A stretch of 9,136 nt of DNA from Gammaproteobacteria bacterium (GTDB taxonomy: Bacteria > Pseudomonadota > Gammaproteobacteria > SZUA-152). A program made the position numbers and the translations under genes. The notes beneath the pieces are model-generated. The model was given only the letters and a program-made list of their open reading frames with translations. It did not search any database and was not told the origin of the DNA. Below are positions 7,757 to 9,136 of this stretch, piece by piece (position 1 is the first letter of the stretch; each line of letters starts with the position of its first letter). The stretch lies in contig JAUVNZ010000045.1 in the NCBI GenBank assembly GCA_030599435.1, forward strand, positions 1-9,136, read 5' to 3'.

Positions 7757-9136
7757 ATGACTGACCTATCACACTATAGAAACATCGGTATTTTTGCCCA
7801 CGTTGATGCCGGTAAAACCACTACTACAGAGCGCATCCTGAAGCTCACCGGGAAAATTCATAAGACAGGTGAAGTTCATGATGGTGAAGCCACCACTGAC
7901 TTTATGGAGCAGGAAGCTGAGCGCGGTATTACCATTCAATCTGCAGCCACATCTTGCGTATGGAACGACCATCGCATGAACATTATTGATACCCCTGGAC
8001 ACGTGGATTTCACCATTGAAGTCTACCGTTCACTGAAGGTGCTTGATGGCGGTGTGGGTGTGTTTTGTGGATCAGGCGGTGTAGAGCCTCAGTCTGAAAC
8101 CAACTGGCGTTATGCAAATGAATCAGAAGTTGCCCGTGTTATTTTTGTGAACAAGCTGGATCGTATCGGTGCTGATTTTTACCGTGTGGTAGAGCAGGTA
8201 GAAAAAGTACTGGGTGCAAATCCGATGGTCATGGTACTGCCCATCGGCATTGAGGACGATTTCAAAGGCGTTGTCGATTTGTTGTCCCGCAAAGCGTATA
8301 TCTGGGATGAATCAGGACAACCTGAAAACTATACCGTTGAAGAGCCACCTGCTGACATGGCTGATGCTATTGAAGAATGGCGTGAAAAACTCATTGAGTT
8401 GGCCCTTGATCAAGATGATGATTTGATGGAACAATACCTGGAAGGCGAAGAGCCTTCTATGGAAGGTATTAAGAAGTGTATTCGTAAAGGCACCATTGCT
8501 CTGGACTTCTTTCCTACCTATTGCGGCTCTGCATTCAAAAATAAAGGCATCCAGTTGGTATTGGATGCCGTGGTGGATTACCTGCCGAGCCCTACTGAAG
8601 TTAAACCGCAACCTGAAACCGATGAAGAAGGCAACGAGACCGGTAATTTCGCAATCGTTGATGCTAACGGGCCAGTTCGTGCTTTGGCCTTCAAAATTAT
8701 GGATGACCGCTTCGGCGCGCTGACTTTTACCCGTATCTATGCTGGTACAGTGAAGAAAGGTGATAGCCTTCTTAATACGTTTACCGGTAAGACAGAGCGT
8801 ATTGGCCGCATAGTGGAAATGCATGCCGATGAAAGAATAGAGCTGGATTCATGTCAGGCAGGTGATATTGTGGCCTTTATCGGACTGAAAAATACCCAGA
8901 CTGGCCACACTCTATGTGACCCCAAAAATCCAGCGACTCTGGAGCCTATGGTGTTCCCGGATCCGGTTATTTCTATTGCTGTATCACCCAAAGATAAGGG
9001 TGGTTCCGAGAAGATGGGTATAGCTATCGGCAAAATGATTCAGGAAGATCCTTCATTCCGAGTTGAGACAGACCAGGATAGTGGTGAAACCATCCTCAAG
9101 GGAATGGGTGAGCTGCATCTGGATATCAAGGTCGAC
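7757..9136 (+). CDS. fusA2: Elongation factor G paralogue (EF-G2, FusA2/FusB type), 3' end beyond the window
   Basis: This is a ribosome-associated translational GTPase; 460 codons are present and the frame is open to the window edge, against roughly 700 residues for the family. Domain 1 has the P-loop AHVDAGKTT (14-22), switch I ERGITI (55-60), DTPGHVDF (78-85) with the catalytic H82, NKLD (132-135) and the G5 CGSA (256-259). Domain 2 runs from about 305 to 395. Domain 3 contains [10 protein letters not shown] (412-421) and [12 protein letters not shown] (449-460). The text, for example [16 protein letters not shown] (102-117) and [12 protein letters not shown] (49-60), matches the second EF-G of Pseudomonas and Vibrio rather than the str-operon fusA. 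RF3 (prfC) is excluded by this and by the domain 3 motifs. It is separate from rpsL/rpsG/tufA here. The upstream signal is a weak AGAG about 8 bases before ATG. The exact role of this paralogue is not settled. Confidence 0.92.
   Translation, partial: MTDLSHYRNIGIFAHVDAGKTTTTERILKLTGKIHKTGEVHDGEATTDFMEQEAERGITIQSAATSCVWNDHRMNIIDTPGHVDFTIEVYRSLKVLDGGVGVFCGSGGVEPQSETNWRYANESEVARVIFVNKLDRIGADFYRVVEQVEKVLGANPMVMVLPIGIEDDFKGVVDLLSRKAYIWDESGQPENYTVEEPPADMADAIEEWREKLIELALDQDDDLMEQYLEGEEPSMEGIKKCIRKGTIALDFFPTYCGSAFKNKGIQLVLDAVVDYLPSPTEVKPQPETDEEGNETGNFAIVDANGPVRALAFKIMDDRFGALTFTRIYAGTVKKGDSLLNTFTGKTERIGRIVEMHADERIELDSCQAGDIVAFIGLKNTQTGHTLCDPKNPATLEPMVFPDPVISIAVSPKDKGGSEKMGIAIGKMIQEDPSFRVETDQDSGETILKGMGELHLDIKVD

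Noticed and set aside
8312..8824. A 170-codon minus-strand ORF inside the EF-G gene.
   Set aside because: It is antisense to strongly conserved EF-G codons and has no recognisable motif. The same applies to the minus-strand ORFs at 479-844, 960-1304, 2316-2681 and 5773-6294.
7757..9136. Considered peptide chain release factor 3 (prfC), another GTPase with the same N-terminal motif.
   Set aside because: [16 protein letters not shown] and the domain 3 motifs [10 protein letters not shown] and [12 protein letters not shown] are EF-G features, and the overall text matches second-copy EF-G proteins.

Overview
The window looks like a chromosomal segment from a gammaproteobacterium, probably a Pseudomonas/Cellvibrio-type, type IV pilus-bearing and possibly marine lineage. 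The main reason is the gene order (probable mltG tail)-tmk-holB-pilZ-tatD, which is characteristic of Pseudomonadales and relatives. Protein motifs of the PilZ and of the second EF-G point the same way. The genus cannot be fixed from the sequence alone.

Layout. Positions 1-82 hold the last codons of an upstream gene, probably mltG. Positions 139-3127 carry a plus-strand housekeeping cluster. It contains thymidylate kinase (tmk), DNA polymerase III delta-prime (holB, a GTG start directly after the tmk stop), the type IV pilus protein PilZ, and a TatD-family metal-dependent hydrolase. A minus-strand PLP-dependent class V aminotransferase (3163-4323) converges on tatD. A 184-bp divergent intergenic region separates it from a 907-residue hybrid sensor histidine kinase (4508-7231). 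The kinase has two membrane segments, HisKA, HATPase, a degenerate receiver, an intact receiver and HPt. About 525 bp without a convincing gene follows (7232-7756). It holds several inverted repeats, a TATAAT promoter candidate and a strong intrinsic-terminator-like hairpin. The window ends inside an EF-G paralogue (FusA2/FusB type), of which 460 residues are present.

How the genes work together. tmk and holB both serve DNA replication (dTTP supply and clamp loading) and look translationally coupled. PilZ is a pilus assembly factor that sits in this cluster by conserved synteny rather than by pathway. The kinase carries a complete internal phosphorelay (H284, D707, H852), but no partner output regulator lies in the window. 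It is clearly more AT-rich than tmk/holB (hand-counted 60-base samples: about 23-32% against 58% G+C), which suggests separate acquisition.

No CRISPR, transposase, tRNA or rRNA was seen, and most of the window is ordinary core-genome content. The places most worth a second look are the structured leader ahead of the EF-G paralogue, the pentapeptide/15-bp repeat at the kinase N-terminus, and the degenerate receiver.
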